The notes below the pieces were generated by a model. It was not told the DNA's origin. It worked only from the letters and a program-made list of their open reading frames with translations, and did no database searches. A stretch of 64,000 nt of DNA from Micromonospora radicis (GTDB lineage Bacteria; Actinomycetota; Actinomycetes; Mycobacteriales; Micromonosporaceae). Made by a program: the position numbers and the translations under genes. This document shows positions 16,108 through 24,972 of the stretch, in pieces (position 1 is the stretch's first letter; the number at the start of each line of letters is the position of its first letter). The stretch covers positions 1 through 64,000 of the forward strand of contig NZ_QXEC01000016.1 in assembly GCF_003583405.1 (NCBI RefSeq), written 5' to 3'.

Positions 16108-18384
16108 GTGCCCAGCGATGGGCCGGCACGTGGAGGTACGGCCATCGAAAGCCAGTTCAACGGCGAGTCGTCCGGCGTGTCGCCGTCCACGAGCCAGCCC
16201 GCCGGCCAGGCCGGGAGCCAGCCCCCCGGTCCGGCCGGCCGTACCGGGGGCGGCCAGGCCGATCTGACCGGCTATCCCGCGATCCGCTCCGTGCTGCGCA
16301 TCCGGCCGTTCCGCCGGCTCTGGATCGTGCTCGGCGCGGCCTCCTTCGGCGACTGGCTCGGCCTGCTCGCCACCAGCGTCTTCGCCGCCGCGCAGGTGGA
16401 GGGCAACACCGCCAAGGGAGCCGCGTTCGGTGGCGTGATCGCCATCCGGCTGCTGCCCGCACTGGTCCTCGGCCCGTTCGCCGGGGTGCTCGCCGACCGG
16501 TTCGACCGGCGCTGGACCATGGTCATCTGCGACGTGCTGCGGTTCGTGCTGTTCGCCTCGATCCCGCTCTACGCCCTGACCGGCGCCAGCGGCGCCCGGG
16601 TGGTCAGCTGGGCCGCGATCGCCACCTTCCTGATCGAGACCGTCACCCTGCTCTGGATCCCGGCCAAGGAAGCGGCGGTACCGAACCTCATTCCGCGCGC
16701 CCGGCTGGAGACCGCCAACCAGCTCACCCTGATCACCACGTACGGCCTGACCCCGGTCCTCGCCGCGATCGTGCTCTCCTCGCTCGACGGCATCGTCCGG
16801 GGGGCCACCGGCGGCGAGATGCCCGCCTGGGCCGAGCCGGCCCAACTCGCGCTCTGGTTCAACGCCTTCTCCCGGCTCGCCACCGCCGTGGTGGTGGCGT
16901 TCGGCATCAAGGAGATCAGCCAGGGGCAGACCGCCGAGCAGGACCGCACCGAGCAGAGCATGTTCCGCCAGTTCGCCGAGGGCTGGCGGTTCATCGGGCA
17001 GACCCCGCTGGTCCGCGGCCTGGTACTAGGCATCCTCGGCGCCTTCGCCGGCGGCGGCATCGTGATCGGCACCGCCCGGTTCTTCGCCAACTCGCTCGGC
17101 GCCGGAGACGCCGCCTTCTACCTGCTCTTCGGGGCGATCTTCGTGGGTCTGGCGATCGGCATTGGGCTCGGGCCGACGATCGTGCGGGACATGTCCCGGC
17201 GCCGCTGGTTCGGCATGAGCATCGTGCTGGCCAGCGCCTCGGTGATGACCCTGGCCTTCGCCTTCCACCTGTCGATGGCACTGGTCGGTGCGATCCTGGT
17301 CGGCGCCGGTGCCGGGATGGCCTTCCTCTCCGGCACCACCCTGCTCGGCGGCGAGGTCGCCGACGAGGTACGCGGCCGGGTCTTCGCCGTCGTGCAGATC
17401 GGTACCCGGTTGGTGCTGATCCTGGCGATCGCGCTGGGCAGCCTGCTCGCCGGGGTCGGCGGCTCCCGGACCTTCGAGATCGCCGACCTGGGCATCTCGG
17501 TCTCCGCCACCCGCCTGCTGCTGCTCGCCGCCGGCGCGGCCGGGATCTTCGCCGGGATCAGCGCGTTCGGCCAGATGGACGACAAGAAGGGCGTACCGGT
17601 CCTGGCCGACCTGTGGGGTTCGATCCGGGGCCGTCCGCTGATGCCCGCGGAGCCGTTCGTCTCGGCCGGGCTCTTCCTGGTCTTCGAGGGCGGCGAGGGC
17701 GCCGGCAAGTCGACCCAGCTGGCCCAGCTCGCCGAGCGGCTGCGGGCCGAGGGCCGGGACGTGGTGGTCACCCGGGAGCCGGGCGCGACCGGCGTCGGCG
17801 AACGGATCCGTTCGCTGGTGCTGGAGACCTCCGCCGAGGACGCACCCTCACCCCGCGCCGAGGCCCTGCTCTACGCCGCCGACCGGGCGCACCACGTGGC
17901 CACCGTGGTCCGGCCCGCGTTGGTCCGTGGCGCGGTGGTGATCAGCGACCGGTACGTCGACTCGTCCCTGGCGTACCAGGGTGCCGGCCGGACGCTGCCG
18001 GTCGAGGAGGTCTCCTGGCTCTCCTCCTGGGCCACCGGTGGGCTCAAGCCCGACCTGGTGGTGCTGCTGGACGTCGACCCGCGTACCGGCCTGTCCCGGG
18101 TCGCCGAGCGCAACCAGGCCGCCGACCGGCTGGAGGCCGAGTCGCTGGCCTTCCACGAGCGGGTCCGGTACGCCTTCCTCGATCTGGCCGCCGCCGACCC
18201 GAAGCGGTACCTGGTGCTCGACGCCGGACGACCGGTCGAGGAGATCGCCGAGCGGGTCGCCGGGCGGGTCGCCGACCTGCTCGCCCCCGGCGGCGTCGAG
18301 CATCCCCCGCCGGCCAGCGGCCCGGACACCTCGGCGCAGGCCGAGTTATCCCCAACGGAGCTGGTGACGACGGAGCGGACCTGA
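16108..18384 (+). CDS. tmk: Thymidylate kinase with N-terminal MFS-type membrane domain
   Basis: This 758-residue fusion joins an MFS-like domain of about 12 spans (about 54-500) to a complete dTMP kinase. The kinase begins LFLVFEGGEGAGKSTQ with its P-loop near 528-536 and has DRYVDSSLAYQG at 614. It phosphorylates dTMP to dTDP for DNA synthesis; the membrane domain's role is unknown. A similar fusion is known to me from Streptomyces. The GTG at 16108 is the first good start, but a perfect GGAGGT (16132-16137) sits six bases before an in-frame ATC at 16144, so the true start is open. It overlaps holB by one base, as in the conserved tmk-holB-ricT order. Confidence 0.9.
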   Translation: MPSDGPARGGTAIESQFNGESSGVSPSTSQPAGQAGSQPPGPAGRTGGGQADLTGYPAIRSVLRIRPFRRLWIVLGAASFGDWLGLLATSVFAAAQVEGNTAKGAAFGGVIAIRLLPALVLGPFAGVLADRFDRRWTMVICDVLRFVLFASIPLYALTGASGARVVSWAAIATFLIETVTLLWIPAKEAAVPNLIPRARLETANQLTLITTYGLTPVLAAIVLSSLDGIVRGATGGEMPAWAEPAQLALWFNAFSRLATAVVVAFGIKEISQGQTAEQDRTEQSMFRQFAEGWRFIGQTPLVRGLVLGILGAFAGGGIVIGTARFFANSLGAGDAAFYLLFGAIFVGLAIGIGLGPTIVRDMSRRRWFGMSIVLASASVMTLAFAFHLSMALVGAILVGAGAGMAFLSGTTLLGGEVADEVRGRVFAVVQIGTRLVLILAIALGSLLAGVGGSRTFEIADLGISVSATRLLLLAAGAAGIFAGISAFGQMDDKKGVPVLADLWGSIRGRPLMPAEPFVSAGLFLVFEGGEGAGKSTQLAQLAERLRAEGRDVVVTREPGATGVGERIRSLVLETSAEDAPSPRAEALLYAADRAHHVATVVRPALVRGAVVISDRYVDSSLAYQGAGRTLPVEEVSWLSSWATGGLKPDLVVLLDVDPRTGLSRVAERNQAADRLEAESLAFHERVRYAFLDLAAADPKRYLVLDAGRPVEEIAERVAGRVADLLAPGGVEHPPPASGPDTSAQAELSPTELVTTERT

Positions 18385-19598
18385 TGTCGGATGCCTTCGC
18401 CGACCGGGTCGGCCGGGATGCCTTCGCCGACCTGGTCGGCCAGGACGAGGCGGTGGAAACGCTGCGCCGTGCCGCGGCCGCCGCCGCCGACGTGCTGGCC
18501 GGAAACGATCCGGGCGCGGGGATGACCCATGCGTGGATCTTCACCGGGCCGCCCGGCTCGGGCCGGTCGGTCGCGGCGCGGGCCTTCGCCGCCGCCCTGC
18601 AGTGCGTACACGGCACCGGGTGCGGGCAGTGCCCCGGCTGTCACACCACCCTCGGCGGCACGCACGCCGACGTACGGCTGGTGGTGCCCGACGGGCTCTC
18701 CATCGGCGTCAACGAGATGCGGGCGCTGGTGCTCCGCGCGGCCAGCACGCCGTCCGGCGGACGCTGGCAGATCGTGATCATCGAGGACGCCGACCGGTTG
18801 ACCGAGGCGGCCGGGAACGCGCTGCTCAAGGCAATCGAGGAACCGCCACCCCGGACCGTCTTCCTGCTCTGCGCACCCTCCACCCACCCGGACGACATCT
18901 CGGTGACGATTCGGTCGCGTTGCCGGGTCGTACCGCTGCGGCAGCCGCCCGCCGAAGCGGTGGCCGAGGTGCTGGTCCGACGGGACGGGATCGCGCCCGA
19001 CGTGGCCCGGTGGGCGGCGGCGGCCACCCAGGGGCACGTCGGTCGGGCCCGGCGGCTGGCCAACGACCCACAGGCCCGGGCCCGACGGGAGGCGGTACTC
19101 GCAGTGCCGCGTCGGCTGACCGGTGTCGGTGCCGCCTTCGACGCGGCGTCCGCGTTGATCGAGGCGGCCGAGGCGGAGGCCGATGCGTCGGTCGCCGAGA
19201 CGGACGCGGCGGAACGCGCGGCACTGGAGACCGCGCTCGGTGCCGGTGGCACCGGCCGGGGTGCGGCGGGCGCCGCCCGGGGTTCCGCCGGGCAGCTGAA
19301 GGAGCTGGAACGGCGGCAGAAGTCGCGGGCCACCCGCGCCCAGCGGGACGCGCTGGACCGGGCCCTGGTCGACCTGGCCGCGTTCTACCGGGACGCGTTG
19401 ACCATGGCGCTGGGCGCGCCGGTGGCGCCGGTGCACGCGGACACGGCCGAACTGGCCGACGCCGCAGCGCGTAGCTGGCAGGCGGAGGGGGCGTTGCGGC
19501 GACTGGAGGCGGTACTCGCCTGCCGGACCGCGATCGAGGCCAACGTCAAACCCCGGATCGCCGTCGAAGCCATGATGCTCGCCCTCTGGAAGGGCTGA
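18384..19598 (+). CDS. holB: DNA polymerase III, delta' subunit
   Basis: This 404-residue clamp-loader subunit helps open the sliding clamp at the replication fork. Domain I carries a P-loop-like GPPGSGRS in which the catalytic lysine is Arg61, consistent with delta' being a non-ATPase member of the AAA+ loader. A zinc knuckle uses Cys74, Cys80, Cys83 and Cys86. IEDADRLTEAAGNALLKAIEEPP and SRCRVVPL are strong delta' motifs. An alanine/glutamate-rich insert (about 255-310) interrupts the collar domain. ATG at 18384 overlaps the tmk stop (TGATG), so translation is coupled. Confidence 0.95.
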   Translation: MSDAFADRVGRDAFADLVGQDEAVETLRRAAAAAADVLAGNDPGAGMTHAWIFTGPPGSGRSVAARAFAAALQCVHGTGCGQCPGCHTTLGGTHADVRLVVPDGLSIGVNEMRALVLRAASTPSGGRWQIVIIEDADRLTEAAGNALLKAIEEPPPRTVFLLCAPSTHPDDISVTIRSRCRVVPLRQPPAEAVAEVLVRRDGIAPDVARWAAAATQGHVGRARRLANDPQARARREAVLAVPRRLTGVGAAFDAASALIEAAEAEADASVAETDAAERAALETALGAGGTGRGAAGAARGSAGQLKELERRQKSRATRAQRDALDRALVDLAAFYRDALTMALGAPVAPVHADTAELADAAARSWQAEGALRRLEAVLACRTAIEANVKPRIAVEAMMLALWKG

Positions 19599-19615
19599 CC
19601 GGCAGTTCGTGCCGG
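19599..19615 (+). terminator. Small hairpin after holB
   Basis: CCGGCA and TGCCGG pair around a five-base loop immediately after the holB stop codon. Confidence 0.4.
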
Positions 19616-19752
19616 CCCCGGTGCCGGCGTCCCGTCGGCCGGATCAGTTCTCCACAGGCATCGACACGCGCAATTCGGGTGCGGTACGGTCCGGTGTGCC
19701 GTGGTGACGGTGGCGGCACGCACAGTAAGGACAGCCGGGGAGGAGTCCGCTG

Positions 19753-20082
19753 ATGCCGCGGGGCGAGATCGACGAGGCATGGATCGAGGAAGCGGTCCGG
19801 CGCTACCGCCGGATCGAGTCCCTCCAGGCCGAGTTCGACCAGGCCGTGGCGACGGTCGAGGTCACCGTCCGGTCACCGGACGGTCTGGTCGAGGTCGTGG
19901 TCACCGCCAGCGGACGGATCACCGACGTACGGTTCCTCGGCCCGTTGCACAACCGCGCGCCACGGGATGTTGCCGGCTCGGTGCGCGCCGCCGTGGCCGC
20001 CGCCGCGGACGCCGCCCAGTGGGCCCGGGAGAAGCTGCACAACGAGACGTTCACCGCCTACCGGCCGTTGGCGGGTGCGTGA
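19753..20082 (+). CDS. YbaB/EbfC-family protein
   Basis: The 109-residue protein has the YbaB/EbfC layout: an N-terminal helix (EEAVRRYRRIESLQAEFDQAV), a beta-hairpin core (VEVTVRSPDGLVEVVVTASG, then RITDVRFL) and a C-terminal helix. Canonical YbaB is a nucleoid-associated protein encoded beside recR/dnaX; versions like this, beside small ESX-like genes, are common in actinobacterial type VII-related clusters. A GGGGAGGAG site precedes the ATG. It starts a three-gene run with one-base spacing or overlaps. Confidence 0.8.
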   Translation: MPRGEIDEAWIEEAVRRYRRIESLQAEFDQAVATVEVTVRSPDGLVEVVVTASGRITDVRFLGPLHNRAPRDVAGSVRAAVAAAADAAQWAREKLHNETFTAYRPLAGA

Positions 20083-20083
20083 G

Positions 20084-20389
20084 ATGGACAGCCTGCGTGC
20101 CCTGGCGACCCGGCTCGACGAGGCGAGCGCCACCCTGACCGCACTCTCCCGCTCGGTCACTGCCGCCGACCCGGCGCAGGTGGCGTTCGGCGCCGACGCA
20201 CCCGGGCGGCCGGGCGAGATCGGGCGGGCGTTGCACCGGCAGTGGGCGGCCGCCACCGGTGACCGGGCCAGGGAGGCGCACGCCGCCGCCGGTCACCTGG
20301 CTGCCGCGGCGTCCGCGCTGCGCCAGGCCGCCGACCAGTACGCCGACACCGACGTCGCCGTCGCCCGCCGGTTGGTGGGGGAGGCGTGA
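20084..20389 (+). CDS. ESX/WXG100-like small helical protein
   Basis: This 101-residue, almost fully helical protein begins one base after the YbaB-like gene's stop codon. Length, alanine-rich helical hairpin and neighbours match type VII secretion-associated helical proteins (DUF2580/excreted virulence factor EspC-like). A clear WxG turn is absent; a tryptophan lies mid-protein in RQWAAATGDRAREAHAAAGH. Secretion is therefore an inference. It overlaps the next start through TGATG. Confidence 0.6.
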   Translation: MDSLRALATRLDEASATLTALSRSVTAADPAQVAFGADAPGRPGEIGRALHRQWAAATGDRAREAHAAAGHLAAAASALRQAADQYADTDVAVARRLVGEA

Positions 20390-21093
20390 TGGACGCCCTG
20401 GACCGGCTCGCCGAGCCCGGGCTCGACCTACTGCGCCGGGTCGATACGCTGCTCGCCGCCGGTGCGCCCGAGGGGCATCGGGTCTGGCCGCTGCTGCGCC
20501 GGATGCAGGTGCTGCCCGGTGACGCGTTACACAGCTTCCTCGACCTGCGTCCCGGGCCACTGGTCGGGGCCGGTCAGGCGGTCCGCCGCCACGTGCACGG
20601 CTACGACCACGCGTGCGCGGCGTTGACCGATCCGGCGCTCTGGTCCGGGCCGGCCGCCTCGGCGTACGGCCAGTCCCGGACGCTGTTGCTGCGCCACCTC
20701 GACGAGGGTCCGGAGAGCCTGGTCGGGCGCCTGGAGGCCACCGCCGGCTACGCCGACGCGCTCGCCGACTGGGTGGAGGGCAGCCGGCTCGCGGTGGCCC
20801 GCGCGCTGGCCGACGTGATCGGCTCGGCGGAGGCGGTGGCGGTGGTCACGGCCACCTCGGCCACCGACGCCGTGAGCCACTCCGGGCCGTCATCGCCGGG
20901 CAGCGCCGCCGCTGCGGAGATCGCCGCGCGAGTGCTGGCGGTGCTCTGCGTGGCCTACGACGGGGCGGAGACGCTGTTGCGACAGTGGGCGCCGAGCCTG
21001 GACGAGTCCTCGTTGCGCTCGGTCGGCAGCCGATCCCGGCCGGACACCGCCGACGGCCCGCCCGGCAGCCGGACCACCCGGGTCGGATGGTGA
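20389..21093 (+). CDS. WXG-containing helical protein, type VII secretion-associated candidate
   Basis: The 234-residue protein is alanine-rich and helical, with a single WSG turn at 85-87 flanked by long helices, like the WXG/PPE-type helical hairpin. The C-terminal 40 residues (RSVGSRSRPDTADGPPGSRT) are polar and probably disordered. It is the last of three tightly packed genes placed between holB and ricT. No ATPase or membrane channel gene is nearby, so any secretion would depend on a system encoded elsewhere. Confidence 0.6.
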   Translation: MDALDRLAEPGLDLLRRVDTLLAAGAPEGHRVWPLLRRMQVLPGDALHSFLDLRPGPLVGAGQAVRRHVHGYDHACAALTDPALWSGPAASAYGQSRTLLLRHLDEGPESLVGRLEATAGYADALADWVEGSRLAVARALADVIGSAEAVAVVTATSATDAVSHSGPSSPGSAAAAEIAARVLAVLCVAYDGAETLLRQWAPSLDESSLRSVGSRSRPDTADGPPGSRTTRVGW

Positions 21094-21168
21094 CCCTCGG
21101 TGCAGGTCGCGCCGTTACGTCGTACGCGGGACCGGCGGCTGCCCGCCGGAAGGTCGTAGGGTGAAGGC

Positions 21169-22011
21169 ATGGGCATGCTCTGCGCGGTCAGTTTCCAGCG
21201 GTATGGGCGCCTCTACTACCTCGACCCGGGTGAGCTGCGCCCGCAGGTGGGCGACAAGGTGCTGGTGCCCACCGACGACGGGCCCGAGGTGGCCGAGTGC
21301 GTCTGGGCCGCCCAGTGGGTCACCGAGGAGACCGACGGCTTCCCCCGGCTGGCCGGGCTGGCCCAGCCGGAGGATCTTCGCCGGGACGGGATCCTGCGTC
21401 GACGCAAGGCCGAGGCGAAGGTCGCGGCCAAGCGACTGATCCGCGAGCACGGTCTGCCGATGAAGGTGGTGGCCGTCGACCACGTGCTCGGCAACGGCGA
21501 GGGGGGCGGGGAACGCAGCACCATCTACTTCACCGCGCCGCATCGGGTGGACTTCCGTTCCCTGGTCCGCGATCTCGGGGCGACCCTGCACTGTCGGGTG
21601 GAGTTGCGCCAACTCTCGGCTCGGGACTCGGCTCGGGTGCAGGGCGGCATCGGCTCGTGCGGGCGGGACCTGTGCTGCGCCACCTTCCTCACCGACTTCG
21701 AGCCGGTCACCATCCGGATGGCGAAGGACCAGGATCTGCCGCTCAACCCGCTGCGCATCTCCGGCGCCTGCGGCCGACTGATGTGCTGCCTGAAGTACGA
21801 GCACCCGCTGTACGCCAAGTTCCAGGAGTCCGCCCCGGCCATCGGTGCCCGCGTCACCACCCCCGAAGGCGAGGGCCGAGTTGTCGGCCACAGCGTCCCG
21901 AGGGATGCGGTGACCGTACGCCTGGACGCCGACGGTTCACGCTCCATGTGCTCCCGCGCCGACGTCTGCGGCTCCCGCCAAGCCCACAACCAGCATCACA
22001 CCCCCTCCTAA
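21169..22011 (+). CDS. ricT: PSP1 domain protein, RicT/YaaT-like
   Basis: This 280-residue protein matches the PSP1 C-terminal family. In Bacillus, RicT (YaaT) forms an iron-sulfur complex that affects RNase Y and mRNA maturation. The conserved cysteine clusters are visible in IGSCGRDLCCATFL and SGACGRLMCCLKYEHP. Gene order tmk-holB-(other)-ricT is the same as in Bacillus, which strongly supports the assignment. The role in actinobacteria, which lack RNase Y, is not established. It ends in a hairpin shared with a convergent gene. Confidence 0.9.
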   Translation: MGMLCAVSFQRYGRLYYLDPGELRPQVGDKVLVPTDDGPEVAECVWAAQWVTEETDGFPRLAGLAQPEDLRRDGILRRRKAEAKVAAKRLIREHGLPMKVVAVDHVLGNGEGGGERSTIYFTAPHRVDFRSLVRDLGATLHCRVELRQLSARDSARVQGGIGSCGRDLCCATFLTDFEPVTIRMAKDQDLPLNPLRISGACGRLMCCLKYEHPLYAKFQESAPAIGARVTTPEGEGRVVGHSVPRDAVTVRLDADGSRSMCSRADVCGSRQAHNQHHTPS

Positions 22012-22025
22012 CCGCCCGCCCCCTC

Positions 22026-22056
22026 CTGCCCCGCCCCGGGTGGGGTGGCGGGGCAG
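22026..22056. terminator. Hairpin between ricT and convergent phosphatase gene
   Basis: CTGCCCCGCC (22026-22035) pairs with GGCGGGGCAG (22047-22056) around an 11-base loop. Confidence 0.65.
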
Positions 22057-22076
22057 TGGGGTGGGTGGAGTTGGTG

Positions 22077-23981
22077 TTAGCGGAGGGTGGTGGGGGGTTC
22101 GGCTAGGCGGGGATGTAGGGGGGTGGTGGGGGTCAGCCAGGAGGCTTCGGGGGACTGGTCGGGGTTGACCTGCCAGCGGCGGGCGACCCGGTCGACGACG
22201 ATCGGATAGATGGTGAGGGTGCCGTCGGGGTCGATGCGCAGCCGGACGAAGCCCTTCGCGTCCTCGATGCCCTGGCCGGCAAAGAGTTCGTTCAGGTTCA
22301 CCCCGAACGAGCCGGCGACCAGCAGGTAGGCGGCGACCAGTTGGCTGGCCACCAGGCCGATCACCGGCAGGTACACCGCTGCCGCGGCGACCGCCGGCAG
22401 CGGCCACGGCCAGTCGTGGAAGGGTAGCGCCAGCCAGGCCCAGGTGCCGGCCGCGGCCAGCCCGACGTGGGCCAGGCCGTGCCCGACGCCGAGGATCCAG
22501 TGTCGCGCATGTCGTTTGCCGTGGGTGCTGGGCGGTTTGGCGAACAGCGCCGCCGAGAGCACCGTGACCAGCACCATCATTACCAGCGGGACGCTGAACA
22601 GGCGCTGTTCGGCGGCCTCGACGCGGAAGTCGGTGACGCCGGCCATGGAGAGCATCAGCAGGGTGTGCAGGATGCCGAGCAGCGTGGTGAAGCCCGGGTT
22701 GCGGCGGGGCAACCGGCTGAAGATCCCCCAGCCGTAGCGGCGGGAGCGGCCCGCGTCGGGGTAGCGGCCCGCCAGGTCGTACGCGCGGGAGGGGCTGGAC
22801 CGGCGGGCCAGGGTGTCCCGGGGCGGCACCTCGATGCGCTCGGGCAGCTTGTGCGTCGGGTACAGGTAGGCGCCACCGCCACCGGACGTGATCAGCTGGC
22901 GGCCGTCCGGCCCGGCGTACCGGGCGTAGTGGTGCAGGTCGCCGGAGACCAACACCCGGACCCGGGCCCCGGTGGGCGCGACGATGGTCCGGATGAAGTA
23001 GTCGATCGAGTCGTACGCCGAGGGTTCGTCGACGGCCTTCACCCAGGCCGGGGCCGGCACCGCCAGGATCACCCTGCTCTGCGGCCCGAGCCGCTTCGCC
23101 ACGGTGTCGAAGTAGGTCAGTTGCGGGTCGTCGACGTACGAGCCGGACTGGTCGTCGAGGCCCAGCAGCCACCAGTCGGCGGGCAGTTCGGCGGCGAAGT
23201 ACGAGCGGGACTGCCCGGTACGCCAGCCGCCGAAGTGCCGATCCCGGGTACGCACGAACAACCGCAGGAACGCGGTCAGCCCGTCGTACCAGTCGTGGTT
23301 GCCGGGCACCGCGAAGATCGTCGGCTGCTCCGCCGGGGTGGCCGGCAGCGCCGCCTGGTACGGCCCCTTGCAGCGGTCCTCGTACGCCTCGTAGGCCGCC
23401 GACGGGTAGACCTGGTCACCGCCCATCACCAGGGTCTGCGCCCGGGGCAGCCGGTGCCCGTCGACCGTCAGCTCCGGCTGGGCGAGCAGGTACGCGATCG
23501 AGTACGTGGCGTTGAAGCCGTCGCCCAGGTCGGCGACGTAGTCCAGCCAGAGCCCACCGTCCGGTCCGACCTGCCTGGCGACCTCGGCGTCGAGCGCCTT
23601 CTGCAACTCCCGCTTGTCGAGGTATGCGCCGAACAACACCGCCAGCAGCGTACGCAGACCCGTGCTGATCAGCAGGAACGGCGCGAGCCACGGCACCGGC
23701 TTGCGCGGCGTGAAGCCCAGTTCCAACGGATCGGTGCTACGCGGGCGCCGGGCCGCCCGCCCGCCGGCCGCCTCCTCCGCGTACGGGCCAAGCGGCGCCG
23801 CCCGCCCGGTGGCCGCCTCCGCACCCGGCCCGCTCGCCGGTGGGTCGTCCGGTTCCGAGGCGCCGGCCGGCGCCGGGCCGGGTGGGCCGATCGGCGGTGC
23901 CGCGTCGGGCTGTCGTGGCGCGGGTGTCTCGTCCGGCGGGCGGTCGACCGGATCGTCGCGGGAGAAGGGATCGTCGGTCAT
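22077..23981 (-). CDS. Membrane metallophosphatase (calcineurin-like)
   Basis: This 634-residue protein has a proline/alanine-rich N-terminus (to about 110), a membrane span (PFLLISTGLRTLLAVLFGAYL), a metallophosphoesterase domain, and a C-terminal cluster of about five spans. Metal-binding motifs seen are GDQVYPS, GNHDWYDG and SGDLHHYARY. The substrate is unknown; family members hydrolyse phosphoesters at or near the membrane. ATG at 23979-23981 (MTDDPFSRDDP) is preferred because the longer frame upstream reads as non-coding. It is convergent with ricT and divergent from the tRNA-Thr gene. Confidence 0.85.
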   Translation of the reverse strand: MTDDPFSRDDPVDRPPDETPAPRQPDAAPPIGPPGPAPAGASEPDDPPASGPGAEAATGRAAPLGPYAEEAAGGRAARRPRSTDPLELGFTPRKPVPWLAPFLLISTGLRTLLAVLFGAYLDKRELQKALDAEVARQVGPDGGLWLDYVADLGDGFNATYSIAYLLAQPELTVDGHRLPRAQTLVMGGDQVYPSAAYEAYEDRCKGPYQAALPATPAEQPTIFAVPGNHDWYDGLTAFLRLFVRTRDRHFGGWRTGQSRSYFAAELPADWWLLGLDDQSGSYVDDPQLTYFDTVAKRLGPQSRVILAVPAPAWVKAVDEPSAYDSIDYFIRTIVAPTGARVRVLVSGDLHHYARYAGPDGRQLITSGGGGAYLYPTHKLPERIEVPPRDTLARRSSPSRAYDLAGRYPDAGRSRRYGWGIFSRLPRRNPGFTTLLGILHTLLMLSMAGVTDFRVEAAEQRLFSVPLVMMVLVTVLSAALFAKPPSTHGKRHARHWILGVGHGLAHVGLAAAGTWAWLALPFHDWPWPLPAVAAAAVYLPVIGLVASQLVAAYLLVAGSFGVNLNELFAGQGIEDAKGFVRLRIDPDGTLTIYPIVVDRVARRWQVNPDQSPEASWLTPTTPLHPRLAEPPTTLR

Positions 23982-24104
23982 CAACCGCAGCGTAGTCCGC
24001 CGCCCGGGGCACACCGAACCGCGATGGGGCCGGTGCCCGGTTTGCCGACTCGGGGAATCCGGCTCCGCCCCGGGCGGGGGTGTGCCGTACACTTGGCGAT
24101 CGTT

Positions 24105-24181
24105 GCCGCCTTAGCTCAGTCGGCTAGAGCGACGCACTCGTAATGCGTAGGTCGACGGTTCGATTCCGTCAGGCGGCTCCA
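24105..24181 (+). tRNA. tRNA-Thr (anticodon CGT), CCA encoded
   Basis: All four stems fold: acceptor GCCGCCT/AGGCGGC, D-stem GCTC/GAGC, anticodon stem ACGCA/TGCGT with loop CTCGTAA (anticodon CGT at 24139-24141), and T-stem GACGG/CCGTC with TTCGATT. The CCA at 24179-24181 is encoded. TACACT at 24088-24093 could be the -10 element. The 3' end of the gene is duplicated 1,958 bases downstream, so this is the integration target of a mobile element. Confidence 0.97.
24162..24179 (+). repeat. attachment-site copy inside tRNA-Thr 3' end
   Basis: The 18-base segment GATTCCGTCAGGCGGCTC is identical to 26120-26137. Extending five-prime to GACGG (24154 against 26112) gives 23 of 26 matches. This is the classical att core position for tyrosine-recombinase elements. 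Confidence 0.9.
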
Positions 24182-24184
24182 GGG

Positions 24185-24220
24185 GAGGCCCTGACCAGCG
24201 GGTTCGCTGGTCAGGGCCTC
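24185..24220 (+). terminator. Element-borne terminator of tRNA-Thr
   Basis: A perfect 16-bp stem (24185-24200 with 24205-24220) and four-base loop is followed by ATTTT, directly after the tRNA. It lies on the island side of the att core, so it was probably supplied by the element. Confidence 0.9.
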
Positions 24221-24972
24221 ATTTTCATCGATGCAGTTTTGAATCGCCCCCGAAACCCCCAGCAACGCCTTTCGGCGATCAGGTTCAGCGCACCTGCCAG
24301 CGGGGGTGCACGGTCTACCTGTCCCGGCGCTTGCCGCGATCTTGAGGCGCAGGGCCGGTGCTCTCCGGACCTGCCCCCGGCGCTATACCCCCGCAGCATC
24401 GCCACGGCTATCCCGCAGCACTTCACCGTGACCTTCCTGACCGCTGAACAAAGACGTCCAGGAAGTTCCGGTCCCGAAAAAAGAGGACCAGGACGCACCG
24501 CAGCCAGTCCATATCCGCCAGGTTCGAGCTGGTAGGGATCGTCAGGAGGCTTCAGACACCGGTTCCTCGCGTATACCTCTCCGTCTCGCTTGCCGGACCC
24601 GCCGCGCCATCTGGCAGGACTGGTCACGTCCCGGCGTTGTCGGGGCCGCTTGCCGCCCTCCCCGGCACCTCCCGGGTCAGGCTGCCCCCAACTGCGACAG
24701 GGTGGCGGTGGCGGTCTCTCACCTCCACTCGATCAATCCAGCCACCCCCACCCAGCGCCTCACGGCGCACTTGCTCGACCACCCACCGGCGCTTCACCGG
24801 CACGAACCCGGCGGCCGTGTCGGACCGCAGGACCTGCTCGACGTCGATACCGTTGGTCGCGCCGTGAATCTGCACGTCGTCTTTGTCGTGGTCGAATTGT
24901 CGACAGGCCGGCCGTGCGTCGTATCATTTCGCCCGGGAAAACGGTGGAGCGGGACCGTGCTAGCCTTGACTG
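24221..24972. other. Gene-poor segment of the island
   Basis: About 750 bases hold no convincing intact gene. The only recognisable trace is a transposase C-terminal fragment (24795-24875 on the minus strand). Open frames across 24211-24627 show no family resemblance and irregular codon use. A possible -10 hexamer TAGCCT at 24961-24966 lies six bases before the GTG of the next gene, as in leaderless transcripts. Confidence 0.55.
24795..24875 (-). pseudogene. IS5/IS4-type transposase C-terminal fragment
   Basis: The translated stretch GIDVEQVLRSDTAAGFVPV followed by KRRWVVEQ closely resembles the conserved end of actinobacterial DDE transposases (EIVKRSDD..GFVVLPKRWVVERTFAW as I remember it). 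After WVVEQ the similarity stops and the frame continues into unrelated sequence, so the gene is broken on both sides. No terminal inverted repeats were found. Confidence 0.6.

Noticed and set aside
15978..18383. Extension of the holB frame far upstream through the MFS-tmk gene
   Set aside because: The frame is open by GC bias, but the tmk reading frame carries clear motifs and holB starts at the coupled ATG 18384.
24211..24627. 138-residue minus-strand frame next to the tRNA, considered as an integrase remnant
   Set aside because: No tyrosine-recombinase motifs (R-HxxR-Y) are visible and codon use is irregular.
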